A stretch of DNA of 5,672 nt from Actinomycetota bacterium (GTDB lineage: Bacteria > Actinomycetota > Thermoleophilia > UBA2241): contig PMKX01000232.1 in assembly GCA_003158705.1 (NCBI GenBank), forward strand, positions 1-5,672. The letters run 5' to 3'. Positions 1 to 5,672 of the stretch are shown piece after piece; the stretch's first letter is position 1; each line of letters begins with the position of its first letter. Made by a program: the position numbers and the translations under genes. Below the pieces are notes generated by a model that did no database searches, was not told the origin of the DNA, and was given only the letters and a program-made list of their open reading frames with translations.

Positions 1-1688
1 TAGCCGTTGCGCGAGCCCACGTACACGCGGCCGTCCCAGACGATGGGCGTCGACTCGTAGGATCCGCCACCGGTGAAGGCGGAGGTCTCGTGCAGGCTCA
101 CCTTCCACCACGTGCCGTCCTTGGCAGGCAGAGCCCCCGGCGCGCCCTGCGTGCTGTGCGCATAGGAAAGGTGATACTCGTGGACCTTGTCGTCGTAGCT
201 CGTGACGATCAGGTCGTCGTCGATGAAGATGGGCGTGGAGACGCCGCCGTCGACCCAGACCTTGGCCACCAGCTTGGGCGTCGGCCAGCCGGTCTCGAGA
301 TTGGGCCCGCTGACGGTCTTCTTGGCCAGCGTGTCCTGCGAGACCACGTAGGCGTAGCCGTCGATGGCCAGGAAGGCGGCCAGGGCCGGCCGGTGGCCGC
401 CGGGGTTGTAGTCGTCGTTGACGCCCACCGAGCCGATGATGCCGCCAAGCCAGTCGCCGATGGCGCGGTCGCCGGTGGGGAAGTACCAGACCAGGGACTG
501 AGCGGCGGGCTTGCTCGGGTCGAGCATGAGCACTCCGCCGTGGCCCGGTATGTACTGCTTCTCCACCGGTATCAGCAGCTTGCCGCTGGTGGTGGGCACG
601 CTGGTGCCGTTGAGGTCGGAGCCTGTGTGGTAGTCGTAGACGACCTTGAGGTCGCTGGGCCGCAGGCCGTACACCTCGCCGGCGCCGGAGGTGATGTAGA
701 TGATGCCGTTGAGCAGCGCCGGCGAGGCCTCCAGCGCCAAGTCAGGCCCGTGTCCCTTGGCGTCCTGCGGCGTGCCGAGCAGCAGCGTCTTGGCCAGAGC
801 CTTGGGTTGCCGGTACTTGCCCCAAGGCTCAGTGGCCAGCGGGTCGAGAGCGTAGAACCAGCCGCTCTCGACGCCGATGTACTCGCGTCCGGCCAGGTAG
901 AAGCCGCTGCCGTCGCAGTCGCGGCTGTAGCAGATGGTCTGCGGCACGGGCAGCCGCCAGAGCTCCTTGCCGGAGCCGAAGGCGACGGCCCGGTATGAGG
1001 CGATGCGCGGGTCGTCGATCTTCATCGGATAGCCACGGCGCGAGCCGGCCATGACGATGTACTTGTCGTCCTTGCCGGTCGGCGACGGGTTGGCTATCAC
1101 GCTGGGGCTGCTCTTGATGATGTCGTCGAAGGGGTACTTCCAGATGGTCTTGCCGGTGGCGGCGTCGATCTTGTGCAGGTTGTGGTCGTAGCCGCCGACG
1201 AGGATGTAGAGCTTGCCGCCGTCGCGCACCAGCGCCGGCTCGCCGGTCCAGCCGGTGCCCGACCACACCGACGGCGGCTCCTTCGCCGTCTTGCCCGAGG
1301 TCCAGCCGCTGCCGATGGCCGTGCTCCAGATGAGGCTCAGGTGCTTGGGCGCCGGCCCCAGGCCGTAGAACCGGCGCGTGGCGTTGCCCAGGAAGGTGGC
1401 CATCTTGACGCCGTCACCCTTGTCCGGCGGCAGCGCAGTGGCGGCGGCGACCGCCGTCGGCGAAGTGGTGCTGCGGGCCGCCGAGCCGCCGCCGGTGCTG
1501 CTACCGCCGCCGCAGGCGGCGATGCGCCAGACGACGAGCGCGATGACGACGACCAGAGCGAGAAGCGCCAGGGCGCGGCGCCGGGCGAGCCGTTGCCGAC
1601 GGTGCTCGCGAGCGCTGCGCCGCGCTGACTGGCGCTCCTCCGCGCTCAGAGACCCGGGGCGGTCCGTGTCGGGGGGCTGGTCGTTCAC
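1..1688 (-). CDS. Membrane-anchored PQQ/BamB-like beta-propeller protein (3' end outside window)
   Basis: About 562 codons are visible and the frame is still open at the window edge, so the C-terminus is missing. From the GTG at 1688, residues 1-38 are hydrophilic and very basic (ten arginines between 19 and 38). Residues 39-53 form one hydrophobic helix, and then W54-R55-I-A-A-C59 runs into a Gly/Ser/Thr-rich linker to about residue 85. The rest is repeated propeller blades: G-G-Y-D-H-N-L-H-K-I-D-A-A-T-G-K near 165-180, S-G-W-F-Y-A-L-D-P near 275-283, G-E-V-Y-G-L-R-P near 337-344, and a last visible blade ending V-Y-V-G-S-R-N-G. The YxxD-x-x-TG-K-xxW pattern is typical of PQQ-like repeats. 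The role is probably extracytoplasmic binding or scaffolding; no catalytic residues are recognised and the substrate is unknown. The start is uncertain: no good Shine-Dalgarno precedes the GTG, and the frame stays open to a TTG at 1784 with GGAGAT 11 bases upstream. The family is fairly sure, the function is not. Confidence 0.85.
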   Translation of the reverse strand, partial: MNDQPPDTDRPGSLSAEERQSARRSAREHRRQRLARRRALALLALVVVIALVVWRIAACGGGSSTGGGSAARSTTSPTAVAAATALPPDKGDGVKMATFLGNATRRFYGLGPAPKHLSLIWSTAIGSGWTSGKTAKEPPSVWSGTGWTGEPALVRDGGKLYILVGGYDHNLHKIDAATGKTIWKYPFDDIIKSSPSVIANPSPTGKDDKYIVMAGSRRGYPMKIDDPRIASYRAVAFGSGKELWRLPVPQTICYSRDCDGSGFYLAGREYIGVESGWFYALDPLATEPWGKYRQPKALAKTLLLGTPQDAKGHGPDLALEASPALLNGIIYITSGAGEVYGLRPSDLKVVYDYHTGSDLNGTSVPTTSGKLLIPVEKQYIPGHGGVLMLDPSKPAAQSLVWYFPTGDRAIGDWLGGIIGSVGVNDDYNPGGHRPALAAFLAIDGYAYVVSQDTLAKKTVSGPNLETGWPTPKLVAKVWVDGGVSTPIFIDDDLIVTSYDDKVHEYHLSYAHSTQGAPGALPAKDGTWWKVSLHETSAFTGGGSYESTPIVWDGRVYVGSRNG

Positions 1689-1846
1689 GGTGCGGCTACG
1701 ATACCACGCCGAGGTGGCGGACTGCCGCGCGAGCGCGACGAGCAGGCGCGCACGCCGCGCCCCGCGCAACGGTTTTCGGACCAAATCGGTTGGGTATCTC
1801 CCGGCACCGGGCCTCTCGGCAACGGCCCGAGCAGCGAGGAGTGGAC
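1689..1846. other. Divergent intergenic region between propeller and SnoaL-like genes
   Basis: These 158 bases separate two divergently oriented starts, so promoters for both genes are expected here. Most of it is as GC-rich as the genes. The exception is a locally AT-richer patch at about 1770-1800, which contains the short inverted repeat CCAA-ATCGG-TTGG (1781-1793) followed by GGGTATCT. This is the most promoter-like or operator-like place, but no convincing -35/-10 pair at standard spacing could be fitted on either strand. No tRNA or hairpin terminator is visible. Confidence 0.4.
1836..1841 (+). promoter_or_regulatory. Ribosome binding site deciding the start of the SnoaL-like gene
   Basis: GAGGAG lies five bases before the ATG at 1847. 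The frame is open further upstream, to a TTG at 1790, but only the 1847 start has a Shine-Dalgarno. The typical SnoaL-like N-terminus (N-V-E-L-L-R-x-G-Y-E-R-F-N) also begins just after it. Confidence 0.8.
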
Positions 1847-2260
1847 ATGCCTCAGAGCAACGTAGAGCTACTGCGCTCGGGCTACGAGCGCTTCAATCGT
1901 CAGGACCTGCAGGCCGTACTGGAGCTCTTCAACGAGGACATCGAGTGGCAGGAGTCGGACTGGGTGTACGGCCCGTCACCGGGCACGCTCCACGGCCGCG
2001 AGGCAGTGCTGCGCGAGGTGTTTCAAACGGTGCCCGAGTACTGGGACCGCTTCCAGGTCGAGCCGCGCGAGTACTACAGCGCCGGCGACACGGTAGTCGC
2101 TGAGGGCAGATTCCGGGCCGTCCCCAAGGGCGGCACGGAGTGGGTCGACATCCCGTTCGCGCACGTCTGGCACTTCCGCAACGGCAAGGTCGTGAGCCAC
2201 CGCAACTACATCGACGTAAAGCAGCTGCGCGAGCTGCAGACTCAGCGCAAGGCGGCCTGA
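1847..2260 (+). CDS. SnoaL/NTF2-like small protein
   Basis: A 137-residue protein, the usual length for a single-domain SnoaL_2/NTF2-like cone fold. The N-terminal helix pattern N5-V-E-L-L-R-S-G-Y-E-R-F-N-R-Q-D-L and L-E-L-F-N-E-D31-I-E-W34 match the family. So do G46-T-L-H-G-R-E-A-V and the closing strands W-H-F-R-N-G-K-V-V-S-H-R-N-Y-I-D. There is no signal peptide or membrane segment, so it is predicted cytoplasmic. Members include polyketide cyclases, epoxide hydrolases and many uncharacterised stress or ligand-binding proteins. The acidic and aromatic residues lining the expected pocket (D31, W34, H49, and the terminal H and D) would suit a small hydrophobic ligand, but no reaction can be assigned. 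The gene stands alone: it is divergent from the propeller gene upstream and converges on the TolB-like relic, with six bases between the stops. Family assignment is good; function is unknown. Confidence 0.85.
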   Translation: MPQSNVELLRSGYERFNRQDLQAVLELFNEDIEWQESDWVYGPSPGTLHGREAVLREVFQTVPEYWDRFQVEPREYYSAGDTVVAEGRFRAVPKGGTEWVDIPFAHVWHFRNGKVVSHRNYIDVKQLRELQTQRKAA

Positions 2261-2286
2261 CGCCGGCTACTTCCAGGTCGGCCGCC
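2251..2286. terminator. Possible bidirectional hairpin at convergent gene ends
   Basis: GGCGGCC (2251-2257) is perfectly complementary to GGCCGCC (2280-2286), with a 22-base loop that contains both stop codons. It sits where two convergent transcripts end. There is no T-tract on either side and the loop is long, so this is weak evidence. In such GC-rich sequence a 7-base match could be chance. Confidence 0.2.
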
Positions 2287-2874
2287 AGCGGTTGTCGGCC
2301 ACCTTCACCTGGTGGCGGCCGTCGGCGCGCATGGTCCAGATCGAGTAGATGTCACCGAGCTCCGACCAGGTGACGAAGACGATGCTGCGCCCCGTAGGCG
2401 ACCAGCTCACACCCCCGTCGCCGCAGTGGCGCAGCGTCTTCTTGTGGCTGCCGTCAACGCGCATGGTCATGATTCGGCGGTCGCCGCCGACGCTCTGCAT
2501 CTGGTAGACGATGCGTGACCCACGCGGCGACCAGTCGGCGGCCGCAATCGAGCCTTTGTAGGTCTTCAGCAGCTTCTTCTGGGCGACCTTCACCAGCAGC
2601 ATCCGGTAGCGGTCGCCGAGCTCCTCGTACACCAAGAGTTTCTTGCCGTCGGGCGACCAGGAGAGGCTCGCGACGCGGTTGATGCCCACCAGCCTGACGA
2701 TCTTCTTCGAGCGATGGCGCGTCAGGTCGAGGACGGTCAGGTACGAGGCGCCGCCCTTTCACGACTCGCCGGCGATGTAGCGTCCGCTGGCCGACCAGGC
2801 CAGCGCACGGCCATGCTGCCGCACAGCGCCGCCACGAGCGCGACAAGAAGCAGCAAGCGGGCGAGACCTTTCAT
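2267..2874 (-). pseudogene. Broken exported TolB-like (PD40) beta-propeller gene
   Basis: The frame opening with ATG at 2874 encodes a clean signal peptide, M-K-G-L-A-R then L-L-L-L-V-A-L-V-A-A-L-C-G-S-M-A. It then runs into unrelated Arg/Pro-rich residues and stops at 2737. Propeller sequence continues in another frame: A-L-A-W-S-A-S-G-R-Y-I-A-G-E-S, then TGA at 2759-2761, then K-G-G-A-S-Y-L-T-V-L-D-L and on to the TAG at 2267-2269. Four PD40 motifs are readable (WSASGRYIAGES, WSPDGKKLLVYEE, WSPRGSRIVYQ, WSPTGRSIVFV). Repair needs one frameshift between about 2800 and 2830 (consistent with a lost base) and one TGA reverted, for example to TGG. Four blades are also fewer than the six to eight of a closed propeller, so sequence may have been lost. 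The start overlaps the stop of the glycosyltransferase gene. The alternative to decay is assembly or base-call error. An internal ATG at 2689 could still give a 140-residue blade fragment without a signal peptide. Confidence 0.7.
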
Positions 2875-4925
2875 GTCCCCTCCGATCCTCCGGTGAGCGC
2901 GCCACTCGACGGCCGCACCCACACCTTGAGCTGGGTGCCGTTGGCGCCGGTCGGCAGGTCAGCCGCAAGTCGGTAGCGGCCGTGGGTCACGATCTGCTGT
3001 AGAGCGGCTGCGATCTGGCGCTGCCCACTCGGGCGCCCACCGCGAAACGCGTCCTCGTGGAACTTCCACACCCAGGGCGGCATGTCGAGCACGACGATGA
3101 CGGCGGGCGGGTCGGCGAGCAGCCGCTGGGCGTCGGCGCGCGCGACCCAGTCGGGACACACGTCCCAGTAGTGCACTAGGGAGAAGGTCGTCGGATAGTG
3201 GCCGCTCAGGACGTAGAAGAGCGGAATGCTCGGAAACGTGAACACGCCGCCTTGTCGGCTGGCGTTCTGGTCGACCAGGCTGGTGACTTCGTCGATCGCC
3301 GTGTTGGTACTGGGTGAGAGGCGAAAGCCGGCCAAGTCGGGCAGGTTCGGGGTCGTCGTGGCCAGTGCGATGGCCGGCTCCCGCCAGCCCCACCACTCAT
3401 ACGGCCAGGCGTAGCGTTGGGCGGCGCAGGTCAGCAGCAGCGCGACGCAGAAGACGCACACGACGATCGTCTTGCCGCGCCGCCAGAGGGTATCCGCCTC
3501 GAGTGCAAGTCCCACCATCAAGCCCAAGCCGGGTGCGGCCGCATGTTCCTCGATCGTGTAGGAAAGGCCGTGCGCGTACATGACGGCCGCCGCGGCCGCC
3601 GCCACGAAGAGCAGGCTGGTCGTGCGCCGGTTTGCCGGGGCGCGGATCACCCGGATGATCAAGACGAGCGTCAGGCCGACCACGAAGTAGAAGGTCCAAT
3701 GGACGACGACCAGCTTGTCGGGGAGCGCGTTGTGCGCCTGGGATCGCTCCCAGAACCAGCGCCAGTCGACCAGAGGCAGCGCGAGGCTGACGGCGCCCGC
3801 CGCCGCGATCGCGAGCAGCAGCACGACCCCGCGCCAGGTGGCGCCTTCACGGACGCCCTTGACCCGCCACCCGGTCTTGCGCACCGTCAAGGCGGTCGCG
3901 ACCGCGACGCCGTAGACCAGCCAGAGGTGCAGCCGGTCTATGGGTGCGAGCTGCCAGGAGACCGCCAGGACCCCCACGGTGGTGAGCGCCAGGAGCACGT
4001 CGAAGCGGTCCAGGAAGGCCAGCCGTGGCGGCAGGTGCTGCCGCCTCGACGAGGCGAGAAGCATCAGGAAGGCGGCGAAGGCGGCGAGTTCCAAGAAGGA
4101 CACGACCGAACGGGCGCCAAGCACGCGCGGCAGGAAGTTCACCAGGATCAGCAGGCCGCCCTTGCTTGCTTGTGCCCCGGTGAAGACATCCTTGATGTAG
4201 GGGCCGAGCGTCCCTTCCGAAAGGAGCCAGCCGAGGAGAGCGGCCGCCGGCACTGCTGCCCCCACGGCCCACGCACCGAGGAGACCGGCCAACTGCCGCC
4301 CGCGGTGCGTTGTCACAAAGACCAGACAGGCGACGAGCAGCGCTGCCGTCGGGACGAAGAGCCCGGTCGACTGCTTGGTGAAGAAGGCGAGGCTACCGAG
4401 GAGTCCGGCGAGGGCTGCCCACCGCACGCGGCCGCTGAGAGACGTCAGCTCGGTCGCCTTCATCAACGCGAGTGCCGATGCCAGAGCGAAGACCAGGCAG
4501 AGCTGGTAGTAGGAGTAGATGACGTCGGTCGTGTTGCTCGCATACACCGCCATGGTCACAAGCACGGCGACCAGCGCCGCCCAGGGCCGCATGACCCTTT
4601 CGAGCAGCAAGAAGACAAGCCAGGTGAGCAGGAGCCGTTCGACGAGTCCCCAGACACGCAGCACGATGAAGCTGTAGCCGAAGAGCTTCACCAGCAGCGT
4701 GACCAGCAGCGGGTAGATCGGCTGGAGGAACACGTAGGTGTCGCGGTATGGTCGTCGGCCCGCCAGGATCTCGTGGGCGAGAGCCGAGAGCCAGCCCTCC
4801 TGCAACGGAAAGAAGCGGTTGAACAAGACGAGATTGTAGGCGAGCACGACCGCCAGACTGAGACCGAGGGCGAGCCGGTGCTGCGTGCGGCTCGCGGCCG
4901 GTCGACTGTCTTCGAGCTTACCCAC
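2871..4925 (-). CDS. Polytopic GT-C / ArnT-PMT-like glycosyltransferase
   Basis: A 684-residue membrane protein if begun at the GTG at 4925, which has GGGAG four bases upstream. The first helix is at about 18-35, followed by an external loop F-F-P-L-Q-E43-G-W and then L-A-G-R-R-P-Y60-R-D62-T-Y. The acidic residue after helix 1 and the G-x-x-P-Y-R-D signature are typical of the GT-C superfamily (GT39/PMT_2/ArnT-like). These enzymes transfer a sugar from a polyprenyl-phosphate donor on the outer face of the membrane, and E43 is the candidate catalytic acidic residue. Roughly a dozen or more further hydrophobic segments follow to about residue 490. The C-terminal 190 residues form a soluble, presumably extracytoplasmic domain, with S-I-P-L-F-Y-V-L-S-G-H-Y-P-T-T and V-I-V-V-L-D-M-P-P-W-V-W. 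Acceptor and donor cannot be told from sequence. The reading frame stays open upstream to 5303, but that extension is arginine-rich, runs antisense across selD and looks nothing like the family. It was therefore trimmed. Confidence 0.85.
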   Translation of the reverse strand: MGKLEDSRPAASRTQHRLALGLSLAVVLAYNLVLFNRFFPLQEGWLSALAHEILAGRRPYRDTYVFLQPIYPLLVTLLVKLFGYSFIVLRVWGLVERLLLTWLVFLLLERVMRPWAALVAVLVTMAVYASNTTDVIYSYYQLCLVFALASALALMKATELTSLSGRVRWAALAGLLGSLAFFTKQSTGLFVPTAALLVACLVFVTTHRGRQLAGLLGAWAVGAAVPAAALLGWLLSEGTLGPYIKDVFTGAQASKGGLLILVNFLPRVLGARSVVSFLELAAFAAFLMLLASSRRQHLPPRLAFLDRFDVLLALTTVGVLAVSWQLAPIDRLHLWLVYGVAVATALTVRKTGWRVKGVREGATWRGVVLLLAIAAAGAVSLALPLVDWRWFWERSQAHNALPDKLVVVHWTFYFVVGLTLVLIIRVIRAPANRRTTSLLFVAAAAAAVMYAHGLSYTIEEHAAAPGLGLMVGLALEADTLWRRGKTIVVCVFCVALLLTCAAQRYAWPYEWWGWREPAIALATTTPNLPDLAGFRLSPSTNTAIDEVTSLVDQNASRQGGVFTFPSIPLFYVLSGHYPTTFSLVHYWDVCPDWVARADAQRLLADPPAVIVVLDMPPWVWKFHEDAFRGGRPSGQRQIAAALQQIVTHGRYRLAADLPTGANGTQLKVWVRPSSGALTGGSEGT
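2877..2883 (-). promoter_or_regulatory. Ribosome binding site of the TolB-like relic, inside the glycosyltransferase gene
   Basis: On the minus strand GGAGGGG precedes the ATG at 2874, with the GGAG core five bases away. It lies in the last codons of the upstream gene, whose TGA (2873-2871) overlaps the ATG as ATGA. This is the classic layout for translational coupling. It also supports 2874 as the original start of the now broken gene. Confidence 0.7.
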
Positions 4926-5094
4926 CGCGCTCCCACTATCGTTGCGCGAGGAGATTCCCTTGATGGCCAGCCCCCATCTTGCGGTGCGCTTCCGTCGATA
5001 GTAGCAGAGTGACTGGCAATCGCGGACCGGCCTACACCGACTCCGCCGAGCGTGGCGACCCCTGGTGGCCAATGAGTTGCGGTAAGCTCTGCCC
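4926..5094. other. Divergent intergenic region between glycosyltransferase and selD
   Basis: These 169 bases should hold the promoters of both divergent genes. On the minus strand TGC-TACTAT (5006-4998) resembles an extended -10 element and would give a leader of about 65 bases for the glycosyltransferase. Its TTGCCA (5019-5014) is only ten bases away, too close to be a normal -35. On the plus strand TAAGCT (5083-5088) fits a TANNNT -10 box six bases before the selD ATG. No tRNA, terminator or riboswitch fold is recognised. Confidence 0.4.
5083..5088 (+). promoter_or_regulatory. Candidate -10 box of a leaderless selD transcript
   Basis: TAAGCT fits the TANNNT consensus common in GC-rich bacteria. 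It ends six bases before the A of the selD ATG at 5095, the distance seen when transcription begins on the start codon. The selD start also lacks a strong Shine-Dalgarno (only GGTAAG at 5081-5086, eight bases away). No clear -35 was found, so this is tentative. Confidence 0.25.
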
Positions 5095-5672
5095 ATGACC
5101 GACAAGATCCGTCTCACACAGTTCGCGACCAAGAGCGGTTGAGCGGCCAAGATAGGTCCGTGTGACCTAGAGGCCATGCTCGGCTCCATGCCGCGCGCCA
5201 CGGGAGAGTTCGCGCGGCTGCTCGAAACGCACGATGACGCCGCCGTCATCGCGCTCAGCGACGACCTCTGCCTGGTGCAGACGGTCGACTTCTTCACGCC
5301 CATCGTCGACGACCCCTACTGGTTCGGGCAGATCGCGGCCGCCAACGCGCTCTCCGACATCTATGCCATGGGCGCCCGGCCGCTGACGGCCATGAACCTG
5401 GTCGCCTGGCCGGTCGACATAGGCCTCGAGCCTCTGGCCGAGGTGCTGCGCGGCGGCGCCGAGAAGGTGGCCGAAGCCGGCGCCGAGCTGGCCGGCGGGC
5501 ACTCCATCGACGACCCGGAGCCCAAGTACGGCTTGGCGGTGACCGGCGTGGCGCGCCCCGAGGAGATCGTCTACAACGGCGGCGCCCGTCCCGGCGACAA
5601 GCTCGTGCTCACCAAGCGGCTGGGCATCGGCGTGCTGGCCATCCGCAAGGGCGGCAAGCTGCCGCCGCCGCC
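5095..5672 (+). CDS. selD: Selenide, water dikinase (selenophosphate synthetase), selenocysteine-containing, 5' part
   Basis: SelD makes selenophosphate from selenide and ATP, the selenium donor for Sec-tRNA (SelA) and, in some species, 2-selenouridine. The first 192 codons are present; the family is near 350 residues, so the rest lies beyond the window. From ATG 5095 the protein starts M-T-D-K-I-R-L-T-Q-F-A-T-K-S-G, then TGA (5140-5142) at position 16, then A-A-K19-I-G-P. This aligns the TGA with the catalytic Cys17 of the E. coli enzyme (Sec in many homologues) and K19 with its essential Lys20. Further signatures are H-D-D48-A-A-V, Q-T-V-D65-F-F-T-P-I-V-D-D-P, I-A-A-A-N-A-L-S-D88-I-Y-A-M-G and G-G-H-S-I-D-D near 134-140. 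They cover the ATP/metal-binding aspartates of the AIRS-type fold. All match in one frame through the TGA, so it is read as selenocysteine and not as a stop. Starting at the next ATG (5176) would remove both catalytic residues. Confidence 0.95.
5140..5142 (+). other. Selenocysteine codon (TGA) of selD
   Basis: In-frame TGA at codon 16, flanked by S-G before and A-A-K after. This is the active-site motif in which SelD proteins carry Cys or Sec. Coding similarity to SelD is strong on both sides in the same frame, and a SECIS-like hairpin starts three bases later. Confidence 0.9.
5145..5175 (+). promoter_or_regulatory. Bacterial SECIS element in selD
   Basis: Just downstream of the UGA, TAGGTC (5153-5158) pairs perfectly with GACCTA (5164-5169) around the five-base loop CGTGT (5159-5163). 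The loop contains G residues. Beneath an asymmetric internal bulge (AAGA against GA), GGCC (5145-5148) pairs with GGCC (5172-5175). The apical loop begins 17 bases after the UGA. A short stem with a small G-containing apical loop at this distance is what the elongation factor SelB recognises in bacterial selenoprotein mRNAs. The pairing is seen in the sequence; SelB binding is inferred. Confidence 0.8.

Noticed and set aside
90..998. Plus-strand reading frame of 302 codons opposite the propeller gene
   Set aside because: The translation is a V/G/A/D-rich shadow with no family pattern, while the minus strand gives a coherent PQQ-like propeller over the same bases.
1781..1793. CCAA-ATCGG-TTGG inverted repeat as a regulator operator
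   Set aside because: The arms are only four bases and no regulator gene is nearby, so it is recorded only as part of the intergenic description.
1378..2103. Plus-strand frame spanning the propeller start and the SnoaL-like gene
   Set aside because: It is Arg/Ala-rich noise that overlaps two well-supported genes in other frames, and it has no ribosome binding site.
2759..2761. In-frame TGA of the propeller relic as a second selenocysteine codon
   Set aside because: Although the organism seems to decode UGA, this position is in a propeller blade without a redox motif. No SECIS-like hairpin follows, and a frameshift already separates it from the start codon. A Trp-to-stop change is simpler.
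3417..5012. Long plus-strand reading frame of 531 codons opposite the glycosyltransferase
   Set aside because: Its product is low-complexity and charged (rich in D, E, R, Q, G, H), with no recognisable domain. It is exactly antisense to a clear polytopic membrane protein. Such frames are expected opposite GC-rich genes.
5167..5502. Minus-strand reading frame of 111 codons inside selD
   Set aside because: It lies opposite strongly conserved SelD motifs, and its translation has no recognisable features.
5176..5672. selD starting at the internal ATG at 5176
   Set aside because: It would remove the catalytic Cys/Sec position and the essential lysine, although SelD-like sequence clearly continues upstream through the TGA.

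Overview
The window is a GC-rich bacterial chromosome segment. It holds five protein-coding loci on both strands, and the only noncoding stretches are two short divergent gaps. No RNA gene, mobile element, CRISPR array or phage gene is visible. The strong GC bias in third codon positions, the GTG starts, the stand-alone SnoaL-like protein, and the large GT-C membrane protein next to a TolB-like propeller are reminiscent of deep-branching Actinobacteria such as Thermoleophilia. That placement is an inference from general resemblance and not a demonstrated assignment.

Left part (1-1688, minus strand): a membrane-anchored PQQ/BamB-like beta-propeller whose 3' end lies outside the window. A 158-base divergent gap follows. 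On the plus strand, 1847-2260 encodes a small SnoaL/NTF2-like protein with a clear ribosome binding site. It converges on the next minus-strand gene with only six bases between the two stops.

Middle part (2267-4925, minus strand): a two-gene unit. The upstream gene (2871-4925) encodes a polytopic GT-C/ArnT-like glycosyltransferase of about 684 residues. Its stop overlaps the start of the next reading frame in an ATGA. That next frame begins with a signal peptide and should continue as a PD40/TolB-like propeller, but a frameshift and an in-frame TGA break it, so it is read here as a pseudogene.

Right part (5095-5672, plus strand): the first 192 codons of selD, selenide water dikinase (selenophosphate synthetase). 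Codon 16 is an in-frame TGA exactly at the catalytic Cys/Sec position, and a bacterial SECIS-like hairpin follows at once. The gene is therefore almost certainly a selenoprotein, and the organism should have the full selenocysteine decoding machinery (selA, selB, selC) elsewhere. Ordinary gene calling would end or restart the gene at this TGA.

The two outer-envelope units (propeller; glycosyltransferase plus propeller relic) have no evident functional link to selD. I see no wholly new system here. The most noteworthy signals are the selenocysteine-encoding selD with its recoding hairpin and the decayed propeller translationally coupled to the glycosyltransferase.
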